Source: CAOJBM01 sp051872535
Lineage (GTDB): Bacteria > Bacillota_I > Bacilli_A > RF39 > UBA660
DNA length: 20,853 bases
Reading direction: 5' to 3'
Assembly (NCBI GenBank): GCA_051872535.1
Contig: JBJEDY010000008.1
Span: forward strand, 1-20,853
Below the pieces are notes generated by a model. The model ran no database searches and had not been told where the DNA came from. It saw only the letters and a program-made list of their open reading frames with translations. Shown here piece after piece: positions 6,075-12,526 of the stretch; the stretch's first letter is position 1, and every line of letters starts with the position of its first letter. A program made the translations under genes and the position numbers.

Positions 6075-6788
6075 ATGAAATGTTTTAGATCAACATCAAT
6101 TAACACGATTGAAAGAGTTTATATCGAAGGCATAATTCCTTCTTGTGGACGAAACTCTAGATTAATTGGTGATAATAGAAAAAAAGTGTTTTTTTCAGAA
6201 GGTTTTCACGGAACAATTGCACTCTTAATTGATTTTAATATTGTGTATAATAAAATAAAAAAGAATCAAATGCAACTATCTGACAGAGAATTATACTCAA
6301 GAGTTATTAATTCAAAAAACATAAGGGAATACTTAGGAGAAGGAGTTTATTTAACTTTTGACAGTGAAAATATTGTAAATGAAAACAATGAGGTTGATGG
6401 ATTTACAAGTGAAAAAATAAATTCAGATTTACTAGAAGTTGCATTGATTGTAAACATTAATGATGGTACTTTTTCATATTCAAGATTTGATGTAGTTCAT
6501 TTTATGATGTCACAAGTAAATCCTGATGATATAAAGTATAGTGGTATTAAATGGCCAAATAATGAATTGTATGAAAAGCATAATAAAAAGTCAGAAGAAG
6601 AAAAAATTAGAATAAATCAATCAAAAATAAAACAATATTATGAAGAAAATCAAGACTTGATAAATAAATTTAGAACGAATAAATATAGATTATTATATAT
6701 TCCGTTAAAGAAGTTTATTAGTAGAATATATATAAGTAAAGAAAAAACAGAAATGTTTCAAAAAGCATTAACTAAAAGAAAAGTATAA
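6075..6788 (+). CDS. Hypothetical protein, 237 aa, possible ADP-ribosyltransferase-like fold
   Basis: ATG 6075 follows GAGGTGAT with seven bases between; a TATAAT (6043-6048) lies just upstream. The protein is soluble, without signal or membrane segments. It begins CFRSTSINTIERVYIEGIIP, then GRNSRLIGD and KKVFFSEGFHGTIALLIDF. This arrangement (short strand, R-S/T, helix, 'G-I-P', later VFFSEG) is reminiscent of ADP-ribosyltransferase-like and Tpt1-like N-termini, but no complete catalytic triad can be assigned, so this is only a hint. Further on are GEGVYLTFD and the pair SRFDVVHFMMSQVNPDDIKY. The last third is a Lys/Glu-rich helix. It is a single-gene unit bounded by hairpins on both sides. 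The 183-aa protein at 15141 has a vaguely similar beginning. Confidence 0.7.
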   Translation: MKCFRSTSINTIERVYIEGIIPSCGRNSRLIGDNRKKVFFSEGFHGTIALLIDFNIVYNKIKKNQMQLSDRELYSRVINSKNIREYLGEGVYLTFDSENIVNENNEVDGFTSEKINSDLLEVALIVNINDGTFSYSRFDVVHFMMSQVNPDDIKYSGIKWPNNELYEKHNKKSEEEKIRINQSKIKQYYEENQDLINKFRTNKYRLLYIPLKKFISRIYISKEKTEMFQKALTKRKV

Positions 6789-6806
6789 TAATAAACAAAA
6801 GTATAT

Positions 6807-6845
6807 AGAATAGCATTAATTATTGCTGCTTTTTCTATTCTTTTG
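6807..6845 (+). terminator. Terminator of the 237-aa gene
   Basis: AGAATAG (6807-6813) pairs with CTATTCT (6835-6841); AGCA/TGCT pairs partly inside; TTTT follows. It begins 18 bases after the stop codon. Confidence 0.6.
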
Positions 6846-6949
6846 TAAAATGCTTATAAAATGTCAATAATTTATAAATAAAAGTATTTTCAATTTTAAA
6901 AAGCTGTAATAATATGATAAACTTTTTTAAATAAGGTAGAGGTGAAAAA

Positions 6950-7129
6950 ATGTTAGAAAAAGAAGATTTATTAACATTAAGTAACAATAAAAACTATATA
7001 ATTGTAGATAAATCAATAAATTTTGTAATAACAATAAAAGATATAACACAATCAATACAGCTCAAGAAAAATGTAGAAGAGTTGGAACAAAAACTTGAAA
7101 TAGTAGAAGGATTATTTATTAATAAATAA
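6950..7129 (+). CDS. Small hypothetical protein, 59 aa
   Basis: ATG 6950 is preceded by GAGGTG with an appropriate gap. The product begins MLEKEDLLTLSNNKNYIIVD and ends EELEQKLEIVEGLFINK: an N-terminal beta-like half and a C-terminal amphipathic coiled-coil-like helix (KKNVEELEQKLEIVEGL). It has no membrane segment and matches no family I know. The metallophosphoesterase gene starts 23 bases after its stop and has no ribosome binding site of its own, so the two are probably cotranscribed and perhaps translationally linked. Confidence 0.6.
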   Translation: MLEKEDLLTLSNNKNYIIVDKSINFVITIKDITQSIQLKKNVEELEQKLEIVEGLFINK

Positions 7130-7152
7130 AGTATTAATATAGAAAACATATT

Positions 7153-8028
7153 ATGCAACTAGTAAATCATACATTTAATGAAAAAAATCATCACATAGAT
7201 ACAAAAATGAATTTAAATAAAAAGATTGTTTTAATATCTGATATTCACTTTAGTTCAAAATTTAAAAAAGAAAAAGTTGATTTAATTATAAATAAAATTA
7301 AAGCAATAAAACCAAATTATATATGCATTCCTGGTGATATTCTTGATTGTACTAATGTTTTAAAAGATAATTCTTTAAAAGATTTTATATCTAATTTCTT
7401 AAAAGAAATAGCACAAATATCTAAAACAATTATTACAATTGGAAATCATGACAATTATAATCTTTTAAAAAAAGGATTTCGCTGTACATTCTCTTTTGAT
7501 AAAAATGAAAAATGGTTTAAAGAAATAAATAATATTGATAACGTTATCTTTCTAGATAATGAAATATATGAAGAAGATAATATAAGATTTATAGGTTTTA
7601 ATCCTTCTTCTGAATATTATGAAAACGAAAGAGAAAATGAAGATTTGTTTTTAAAAGAGTTACAAAATAAAATACCCCAAATGGATAATAAAAAATATAA
7701 TATATTACTATGTCATACTCCTTTATATGTCTTAACACCTAAAACTATAAACATCTTAAATAATATAAATTTAATCTTATCAGGTCATATGCACAACGGA
7801 GTTGTACCACCAATAATTGATGCTATATTTAAAGGTAATAAAGGTATTTTCAGTCCAGATGGAACTTGGTTCTTTAAAACTAAGTTCACTAGAGGGATTT
7901 ATAATTTAGAAAACAAAACACTTATTATATCTGGTGGAATTACCAAAATACATGATTGTTCTCCAAATATTTTAGTACCATTTAACGAATTGTTTCCGAT
8001 GTCTATTGATATAATCAATCTTAAATAA
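7153..8028 (+). CDS. Calcineurin-like metallophosphoesterase
   Basis: This 291-residue protein has the full binuclear metal set of the calcineurin-like superfamily: D30-I-H32 (SDIHFSS), GD61-62 in PGDILD, GNHD 97-100, His188 in LLCHTPLY, and GHMH 211-214 (LSGHMHNG). It presumably hydrolyses a phosphomono- or diester; the substrate cannot be read from the sequence. The GHMHNG...P block followed by GTWFFKT and RGIY resembles the membrane-associated lipid A/UDP-sugar-type or YkuE-like phosphoesterases of Firmicutes. There is no membrane segment, unlike YkuE-type proteins with an N-terminal anchor. ATG 7153 has no clear Shine-Dalgarno; an internal ATG at codon 19 is possible but also lacks one. 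It lies downstream of the 59-aa ORF. Confidence 0.88.
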   Translation: MQLVNHTFNEKNHHIDTKMNLNKKIVLISDIHFSSKFKKEKVDLIINKIKAIKPNYICIPGDILDCTNVLKDNSLKDFISNFLKEIAQISKTIITIGNHDNYNLLKKGFRCTFSFDKNEKWFKEINNIDNVIFLDNEIYEEDNIRFIGFNPSSEYYENERENEDLFLKELQNKIPQMDNKKYNILLCHTPLYVLTPKTINILNNINLILSGHMHNGVVPPIIDAIFKGNKGIFSPDGTWFFKTKFTRGIYNLENKTLIISGGITKIHDCSPNILVPFNELFPMSIDIINLK

Positions 8029-8048
8029 TCTAAAAAATGCTAAAACTA

Positions 8049-8080
8049 CACAAAAAATTACACTTTTTGTGCACTTTTAT
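8049..8080 (+). terminator. Terminator of the metallophosphoesterase gene
   Basis: CACAAAAA (8049-8056) and TTTTTGTG (8064-8071) form an 8-bp stem with a 7-base loop, followed by CACTTTTATT. The descending arm overlaps the -35 region of the next promoter. Confidence 0.55.
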
Positions 8081-8088
8081 TAGAAATC

Positions 8089-8097
8089 TGTTATAAT
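8089..8097 (+). promoter_or_regulatory. Extended -10 promoter of the 424-aa gene
   Basis: TG-T-TATAAT lies 25 bases upstream of ATG 8123, followed by GGAG (8111-8114). A weak TTGTGC (8067-8072) is 19 bases upstream of it. The same TGTTATAAT precedes the 16032 gene. Confidence 0.6.
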
Positions 8098-8122
8098 TGT
8101 TATAATAAAAGGAGCGAATGGT

Positions 8123-9397
8123 ATGGAAACAAACAATGTTCAAAGACCTCAAGCATTAAATTTATACAAATTAAAAACATCAGGTGGAATGCAAAATGTC
8201 ACTCCTATAAAAGCTTATGTATCTGGAGATTTATATAAAAATAGAATAATCCGTATTGATACAGAAAAGGAAAAGATGGTAACTGAACCAAATATTAATC
8301 CTATAAAAGAATATGAAGTAAATTGTGTTAGATTTTGTGAAAATCAAATATATGATGATTCTGAAATAATCAGAAGTGAAATAGCTGATTTATTTAATAT
8401 AAATATTCCTAAGGTAAGTAGAATATATACTGAACAAAATATACCTGGAATTATAATGGAATTACATTCTAAAAAAGGTACTCAATTGCGCACAACAACT
8501 GATATCTTTAGTGAAACCAATAGTCTTCTTCAAAGAGGAGTATTTAAAAAAGAAGATTATCCGGAATATCTTTTAGAACAAAATAATAATGATAATCCAA
8601 TTACTGACTTAAAAACAATAGAATTAATTATTGAAAAAGGTAAAAAGATTTTTGCAAGCGATTCATTTACTAAAGATAAAGAAACAAAATCATATATTCA
8701 AATGATTTTATTAGATTTAATTCTTGGTCAAGAAAGAAGAAATGGTAACGGATACTTTGTATCTATATCACTTGATCAACAATATGGTAGAAAATTAGAA
8801 GTTATACCTGGAATTTTTAATTATGATATTGAAAATAGAAAAGAATCCTTAGAAGGTCATTTAAATGAAGAAGTATATGATTTAAATGGATATATAGTTG
8901 ATAGAATGTCTTTATTAAGTGTTTTATTAACAAGATATTCTTCATATATTAAAAATATTGTAAGTCCACTTTCATCTGTTAGTTCTCGATATAAAGATTG
9001 TATTAGCAAAATTATTTATAATAATACAAATGAAGATAATGCTTTATATTTAGAAAGTACTATATTTGCTAATATTGATAAGATTTGTATGTGTTATAAT
9101 CAAATACCAGAAGATGCTAATAAAGTTGAACTTGCTTATACTACAGCACAACTTAATTTAACAATATCACAAAAAGAATCAGAAATAGCTGAAAAATATC
9201 CAGTTAATCCTCGTGATAATATAAAAGAAGAATTAAAAAAAGAAAAAACTGATGATGATCGTATCAAAATAACAGAAGGAGAAGAAACCCTAGTTTTAAA
9301 ACCTAATGGTTATGCAACAGCGGCATTAATTGGTGGATTAATTTCTATTATAGCTGGAATTGGAATTACTGTAGCTTATATGATACTTCATGGATAA
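8123..9397 (+). CDS. C-terminally membrane-anchored protein, 424 aa, weak HipA/kinase-like core
   Basis: The protein has one membrane helix at its very C-terminus (about 396-421, a Gly/Ala/Ile-rich segment ending AYMILHG) and no N-terminal signal, so it is a tail-anchored topology with a cytoplasmic body. The body contains LLDLILGQERRNGNGYFVSI (about 197-216), followed by VIPGIFNYDIEN. The order recalls the catalytic GN-DRH--N and later D-N motifs of HipA-like kinases, but the expected catalytic Asp is Glu/Arg here, so it could be an inactive relative or a coincidence. The residues just before the anchor are Lys/Glu-rich. It has its own promoter upstream and terminator downstream, so it is a single-gene unit. 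The anchor suggests work at the inner face of the membrane, near the envelope genes that follow. Confidence 0.75.
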   Translation: METNNVQRPQALNLYKLKTSGGMQNVTPIKAYVSGDLYKNRIIRIDTEKEKMVTEPNINPIKEYEVNCVRFCENQIYDDSEIIRSEIADLFNINIPKVSRIYTEQNIPGIIMELHSKKGTQLRTTTDIFSETNSLLQRGVFKKEDYPEYLLEQNNNDNPITDLKTIELIIEKGKKIFASDSFTKDKETKSYIQMILLDLILGQERRNGNGYFVSISLDQQYGRKLEVIPGIFNYDIENRKESLEGHLNEEVYDLNGYIVDRMSLLSVLLTRYSSYIKNIVSPLSSVSSRYKDCISKIIYNNTNEDNALYLESTIFANIDKICMCYNQIPEDANKVELAYTTAQLNLTISQKESEIAEKYPVNPRDNIKEELKKEKTDDDRIKITEGEETLVLKPNGYATAALIGGLISIIAGIGITVAYMILHG

Positions 9398-9399
9398 TT

Positions 9400-9423
9400 A
9401 AGATGGAACTCCATCTTTTTTTC
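9400..9423 (+). terminator. Terminator of the 424-aa gene
   Basis: AAGATGG-aact-CCATCTT runs straight into a T tract ending at 9422, starting two bases after the stop codon. It is the clearest intrinsic terminator in the window. Confidence 0.85.
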
Positions 9424-9480
9424 TTGCTATATTTCCTTTTTAAGTATAAAATTAAATTAATAAAAGAAGTGGTGATTATT

Positions 9481-9921
9481 ATGGCTAAAGTATATGATTT
9501 AGTAATGGAATTTAAAAAGAAATATCCTAAAAGTATAACTTGGTTGCGATTAAAACAACATTCTGCAATTGTTGAAAAACATTTAAATCCAGGAGAAGAA
9601 GTTGTATTTGCATTTCCTGGTCAAAAAAATGATTCTGTTGTAGATATCTATTCTACATGTGTAGTAGCTGTAACTAATAAAAGAATTTTAATAGGACAAA
9701 AAAGATTAGTATTTGGTTATTTCCTTTACTCAATTACTCCAGATTTATTTAACGACTTAAGTGTATACCAAGGATTGATATTTGGTAAAGTTACCATTGA
9801 TACTATTAAAGAAGTAGTAACGTTAACTAATCTAGACAAAAATTCACTAACAGAAATTGAAACAAAAGTAACTACTTTTATGATGGAAGAAAAGAAAAAA
9901 TATCCAATTAGAAGTGAATAA
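9481..9921 (+). CDS. Bacterial PH-domain protein (YokE-like PH), 146 aa
   Basis: The start ATG 9481 (MAKVYDLVMEF) follows AAGTGGTGATT. An upstream in-frame ATG at 9403 is inside the terminator of the preceding gene and is excluded. The core has VAVTNKRILIGQKRLVFGYFL, then LSVYQGLIFGKVTIDTIKEVVTL and a C-terminal helix EIETKVTTFMMEEKKKY. The TNKRI(L/I) turn after two strands, the GK(V/I)-x-I-D strand and the closing helix are typical of bacterial PH-like domains of the YokE type. These domains are generally protein- or membrane-interaction modules; no enzyme activity is expected. It overlaps in function space with the next gene, whose ATG begins two bases after this stop, so the pair is one operon. 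Confidence 0.75.
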   Translation: MAKVYDLVMEFKKKYPKSITWLRLKQHSAIVEKHLNPGEEVVFAFPGQKNDSVVDIYSTCVVAVTNKRILIGQKRLVFGYFLYSITPDLFNDLSVYQGLIFGKVTIDTIKEVVTLTNLDKNSLTEIETKVTTFMMEEKKKYPIRSE

Positions 9922-9923
9922 AG

Positions 9924-11054
9924 ATGAAAAAGTTAAAATTAAGAAAAGAAGCTATTATCGTAATAGCAATTATCTTATGTTTGTTAATAGCTTTAATTTT
10001 AAAAATAGTATTCTTTTTTGATAAAAGTTATGAAGTCGAATATGAAGTAGATGGTTTTAATATAAGAGAGAATTATACTGATAAAGAAAAAGTCTATACT
10101 TTTGAAATAACAAAAGGTAATATCAAGCATACAGTTTATTTTCAAGAAAAATATCTTAAAAATCAAAAGTTAGTAAGAGATATGAGTTCTTTAAATTATA
10201 ATAATGAAGAGTGTATAATTATTGATGCACCTTTTGATGTCATACCTTTATGTAATAATGGAAGTATTGCTATTGATTATCGTCTAACTAGCGAAGATAT
10301 GAAAAAAGAACTTGGTGTAGAAGAAATAAATGAAGAAGTAAAAGAGTATGGTAATTACAAATTCTATAATACTTTAGGCTATAAATTATTAATTTGGGAT
10401 TATAAAAATATTCTTAAAATTGATGATAATATAGATAAAACTAATATCTTATCTGATTCATCTAACTCTTATGATTTTTCTTTAGCAGCTAAAATCAATG
10501 AATATATATTAATACCAGATTATAGCAGTAAATATTCATTTAATAAATTTTATGTTTATAATATCTTGGAAGGCTCCAAAGAAGAAATGGAAATAGATTA
10601 TGACATTTCTTTTGATAGCTATATTCTAGGTATTTATGACAATAGTGTCTATTTAGTAGATAATAAAAATAAAATTGAATATGAAATAGTTCCCTTTAAA
10701 CAAAAAATTAGAAAAGTAGGTACACCATCAAAAAAAGGTACTATTCTTACAGAAAAAGGTTTTGAAAAAATAAGTCTTAATAAACTGAGCAATGAAAAAA
10801 TGTCTTTTTATCATAATTATTATTTTGAATATAAAATAGAAGATGAAATATTATATCAAGTAGCAGGAAATTCTAAAACAAAAGTAAGTAATAATAAAGT
10901 TAAAGATATTATAAGAGTAGAAGAAGATAATGTATTATATATAGTTGATGACACTCTATATTTATACAATTTGAAATTTGGTGAAGTTAAATTAGCTAGT
11001 AATTTTGATTGGAAGTTTAATTATAAGGATTTGATGTTCTTATATATTCCATAA
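9924..11054 (+). CDS. Membrane-anchored exported protein, 376 aa, unknown
   Basis: A basic N-terminus (MKKLKLRKE) precedes one helix (about 10-33), after which the whole chain is polar, so the protein is probably anchored with its bulk outside. There is no lipobox or cleavage-like site. The ectodomain is rich in short Tyr/Asp/Asn strands with repeats of the form Y-hydrophobic-V/I-D (for example ILGIYDNSVYLVDNKNKIEYEI, and near the end DNVLYIVDDTLYLYNLKFGE). That pattern resembles a beta-propeller-like or repeat-strand sheet. No catalytic motif is seen. Its ATG is two bases after the PH-domain gene, and the LysM gene follows 44 bases later, so it probably belongs to an envelope-related operon. 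Confidence 0.7.
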   Translation: MKKLKLRKEAIIVIAIILCLLIALILKIVFFFDKSYEVEYEVDGFNIRENYTDKEKVYTFEITKGNIKHTVYFQEKYLKNQKLVRDMSSLNYNNEECIIIDAPFDVIPLCNNGSIAIDYRLTSEDMKKELGVEEINEEVKEYGNYKFYNTLGYKLLIWDYKNILKIDDNIDKTNILSDSSNSYDFSLAAKINEYILIPDYSSKYSFNKFYVYNILEGSKEEMEIDYDISFDSYILGIYDNSVYLVDNKNKIEYEIVPFKQKIRKVGTPSKKGTILTEKGFEKISLNKLSNEKMSFYHNYYFEYKIEDEILYQVAGNSKTKVSNNKVKDIIRVEEDNVLYIVDDTLYLYNLKFGEVKLASNFDWKFNYKDLMFLYIP

Positions 11055-11098
11055 CCAAAATTACTTTTTTTCATATCATATTATTAGGAGTGATAAAA

Positions 11099-11551
11099 AT
11101 GTATGACAAATACACTATTCAAAATGGTGAAACTTTAAATATTATTGCTGATAAATTTAATACTTTAGAAGAAACTTTGATGGATATTAACAACATTCCA
11201 TATAAAGATATGGTTAGAGCAGGTATGGAAATAATTGTTCCTAAAGAACAAGAAAAGTATTTTGAAACATATACTGTTCAAAAAGGAGATTCTCTATACA
11301 GAATAGCAAGAGATTATAACATTAATCCAGAATTACTTATGACATTAAATGGTTTAAATGAAGAAGACTATATTTATCCAAATCAAAAAATCTTAATTCC
11401 TAAAAGTGGATATAGCTACTATATAACTAAAGAAGGAGATACATTAGATATTGTTGCTAATCGTTTTAATGTTGAAAAAGATAAAATGCTTAAAGATAAT
11501 CAAATAATTTATTTGTTACCTGGTCAGCTATTAGTAAATAGAAATGGTTAA
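11099..11551 (+). CDS. Triple LysM-domain protein, 150 aa
   Basis: ATG 11099 follows AGGAG with eight bases between; the in-frame GTG at 11090 overlaps that site and is unlikely. The protein is almost nothing but three LysM modules in tandem: YTIQNGETLNIIADKFN (about 5-21), YTVQKGDSLYRIARDYN (about 58-74) and YYITKEGDTLDIVANRFN (about 107-124). Each is followed by the NN-I / LNGL / DNQ turn and the I-x-P or L-x-P end (IIVPK, ILIPK, LLPGQL). LysM binds peptidoglycan or other N-acetylglucosamine polymers. No signal peptide or membrane helix precedes the first domain, so export must be non-classical, or the protein acts inside (as spore-coat LysM proteins do). A strong terminator follows immediately. 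Confidence 0.88.
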   Translation: MYDKYTIQNGETLNIIADKFNTLEETLMDINNIPYKDMVRAGMEIIVPKEQEKYFETYTVQKGDSLYRIARDYNINPELLMTLNGLNEEDYIYPNQKILIPKSGYSYYITKEGDTLDIVANRFNVEKDKMLKDNQIIYLLPGQLLVNRNG

Positions 11552-11575
11552 AAAATCGCTATATGCGATTTTTTT
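11552..11575 (+). terminator. Terminator of the LysM gene
   Basis: AAAATCGC-tatat-GCGATTTT is followed by TTT, starting on the base after the stop codon. Confidence 0.85.
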
Positions 11576-11603
11576 ATTATGTTCCTGGATAGGAACATAA
11601 TAA
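11574..11603. repeat. Perfect 13-bp inverted repeat, hairpin
   Basis: Arms TTATTATGTTCCT and AGGAACATAATAA enclose a GGAT loop. It overlaps the T run of the LysM terminator and directly precedes the decayed IS200 element. It may be a second terminator, the target of insertion, or a terminal structure of that element. Confidence 0.6.
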
Positions 11604-11890
11604 AACCACCCGCTATGCAAGTTAAAGCTGAAAAAGCGATAGTGTTTAAAAAAAGTAGGATGAAAGTGTTTTATATCATACAAGATGAAACTGGCAATAT
11701 CACATAGTCTTTACATCAAGATATTGAAGAAAATATTATAGAAAGTTGCGTCGTAATATAGGAGTATACTTAAGAAGACTATGTGATTATAAGGGGAGTT
11801 GAGATAATAGAAGCTTAATCATATTGGTTCATACATATGTTAGTGAAAAGTATGAAAGAGTGTTACAAAATTCAGAAAAAAACACCCTTT
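11604..11890 (+). mobile_element. Decayed IS200/IS605-family element
   Basis: The 298-base stretch between the 13-bp hairpin and the XRE gene holds no intact gene. AACCACCCGCTATGC (11605-11619) resembles the terminal GC-rich hairpin sequence of IS200-like elements. A recognisable TnpA fragment follows (separate entry), then only AT-rich debris up to about 11890. Boundaries are approximate. Confidence 0.5.
11701..11850 (+). pseudogene. tnpA: IS200-type TnpA (Y1/HUH transposase) fragment
   Basis: In the frame beginning at 11701 the translation is HIVFTSRY, stop, RKYYRKLRRNIGVYLRRLCD, YKG, then a stop. A frameshift restores VEIIEA (after 11800), and further on IHMLV appears. Intact IS200 TnpA proteins read YHIVF.PKYRRK..., LRRLC.YKGVEIIEAHLMPDHIHMLV. 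The matches fall in the right order with the expected loss of the HUH-region residues, so this is a decayed copy with an in-frame stop, frameshifts and a shortened N-terminus. The catalytic Tyr region is not present. It is too degenerate to be active. Confidence 0.75.
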
Positions 11891-11901
11891 TTAAGGATGT
11901 A

Positions 11902-12249
11902 TTACTTATCATTTTTAAAATCTACCATTGCTTGGATATAAGCTTCAATTCTTATCTTTTCATCATTATCTAAACTACGATAATTTAAAATTAAATTATT
12001 TTCTTTTTCGGTTAGAGTAAAATCTATTGGATTAGGATTATCAGTTAAATCTAACAAATAGTCTGTTGATGTATTTAATATTTTTGCCATTTTAATAATA
12101 GTAGAAGTTTTTGGCTTTATTTTTCCACCTATATATTGGCTAATTGCTTCTTGAGATACTTCCAATTCTATTGCTAATGATGTAAGAGATTTGTTTTTAG
12201 CTTTTACAATTTTTTTTAAATTTTTCATTGTAGTTTTTTCGTCTTTCAA
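11902..12249 (-). CDS. XRE-family transcriptional regulator
   Basis: This 115-residue protein has an N-terminal helix-turn-helix of the Cro/C1 type at about 14-65: LKKIVKAKNKSLTSLAIELE, VSQEAISQYIGGKIKPKTST, then KMAKILNTSTDYLLDLTD. The remaining C-terminal part (TLTEKENNLILNYRSLDNDE to AMVDFKNDK) is helical and probably dimerises. The start is TTG (12249), chosen because GGAGGTG stands five bases upstream on this strand; the ATG a few codons inside lacks a site. It is transcribed divergently from the small coiled-coil gene and Ca-ATPase, and the intervening region carries repeated TTGAAGT half-sites, so it probably represses itself and that operon. The C-terminal region is too short for a peptidase or sensor domain. 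Confidence 0.88.
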   Translation of the reverse strand: MKDEKTTMKNLKKIVKAKNKSLTSLAIELEVSQEAISQYIGGKIKPKTSTIIKMAKILNTSTDYLLDLTDNPNPIDFTLTEKENNLILNYRSLDNDEKIRIEAYIQAMVDFKNDK

Positions 12250-12301
12250 ACAATCACCTCCACTACTATTTTGAACTTTATAGTAAAATTATATAATTAT
12301 T

Positions 12302-12343
12302 ACTTCAAATTAAATTGAAGTGTGTTACAATAATAATTGAAGT
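12302..12343. promoter_or_regulatory. Candidate operator of the XRE regulator: inverted repeat plus third half-site
   Basis: ACTTCAA-attaaa-TTGAAGT (12302-12321) is a perfect inverted repeat with 7-bp arms. A further TTGAAGT occurs at 12337-12343, exactly 22 bases (about two helical turns) after the previous one. The group sits in the divergent intergenic region between the repressor-like gene and the rightward operon. Confidence 0.6.
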
Positions 12344-12367
12344 GATAATTATAATATGGAGGCTATA

Positions 12368-12517
12368 ATGAAAAATAAATTGATGAGATTAAAACTTAAT
12401 AGACAAATAAATAAATTAAAAAAGAAAATGAAAAAACAAGAAAAACAAATGATTACTATTTTAGATAAATTAGAACAATTAGAACCAAAGGGAAAAGAAA
12501 TCATTATTAATAAGTAG
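12368..12517 (+). CDS. Small coiled-coil protein, 49 aa
   Basis: ATG 12368 follows GGAGG (12358-12362 region) at a normal distance. The product begins MKNKLMRLKLNRQINKLKKK and ends LEQLEPKGKEIIINK. It is very basic in its first half and heptad-like throughout (L-x-x-x-L / I-x-x-x-M spacing), so it should form a single helix or coiled coil. It is the first gene of the rightward operon; the ATPase ATG is nine bases after its stop, with the ribosome binding site (AGAGG) overlapping that stop. A role as a small regulatory or accessory subunit for the ATPase is possible from position only. It is not a known family to me. Confidence 0.6.
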   Translation: MKNKLMRLKLNRQINKLKKKMKKQEKQMITILDKLEQLEPKGKEIIINK

Positions 12518-12526
12518 AGGTTTAAA

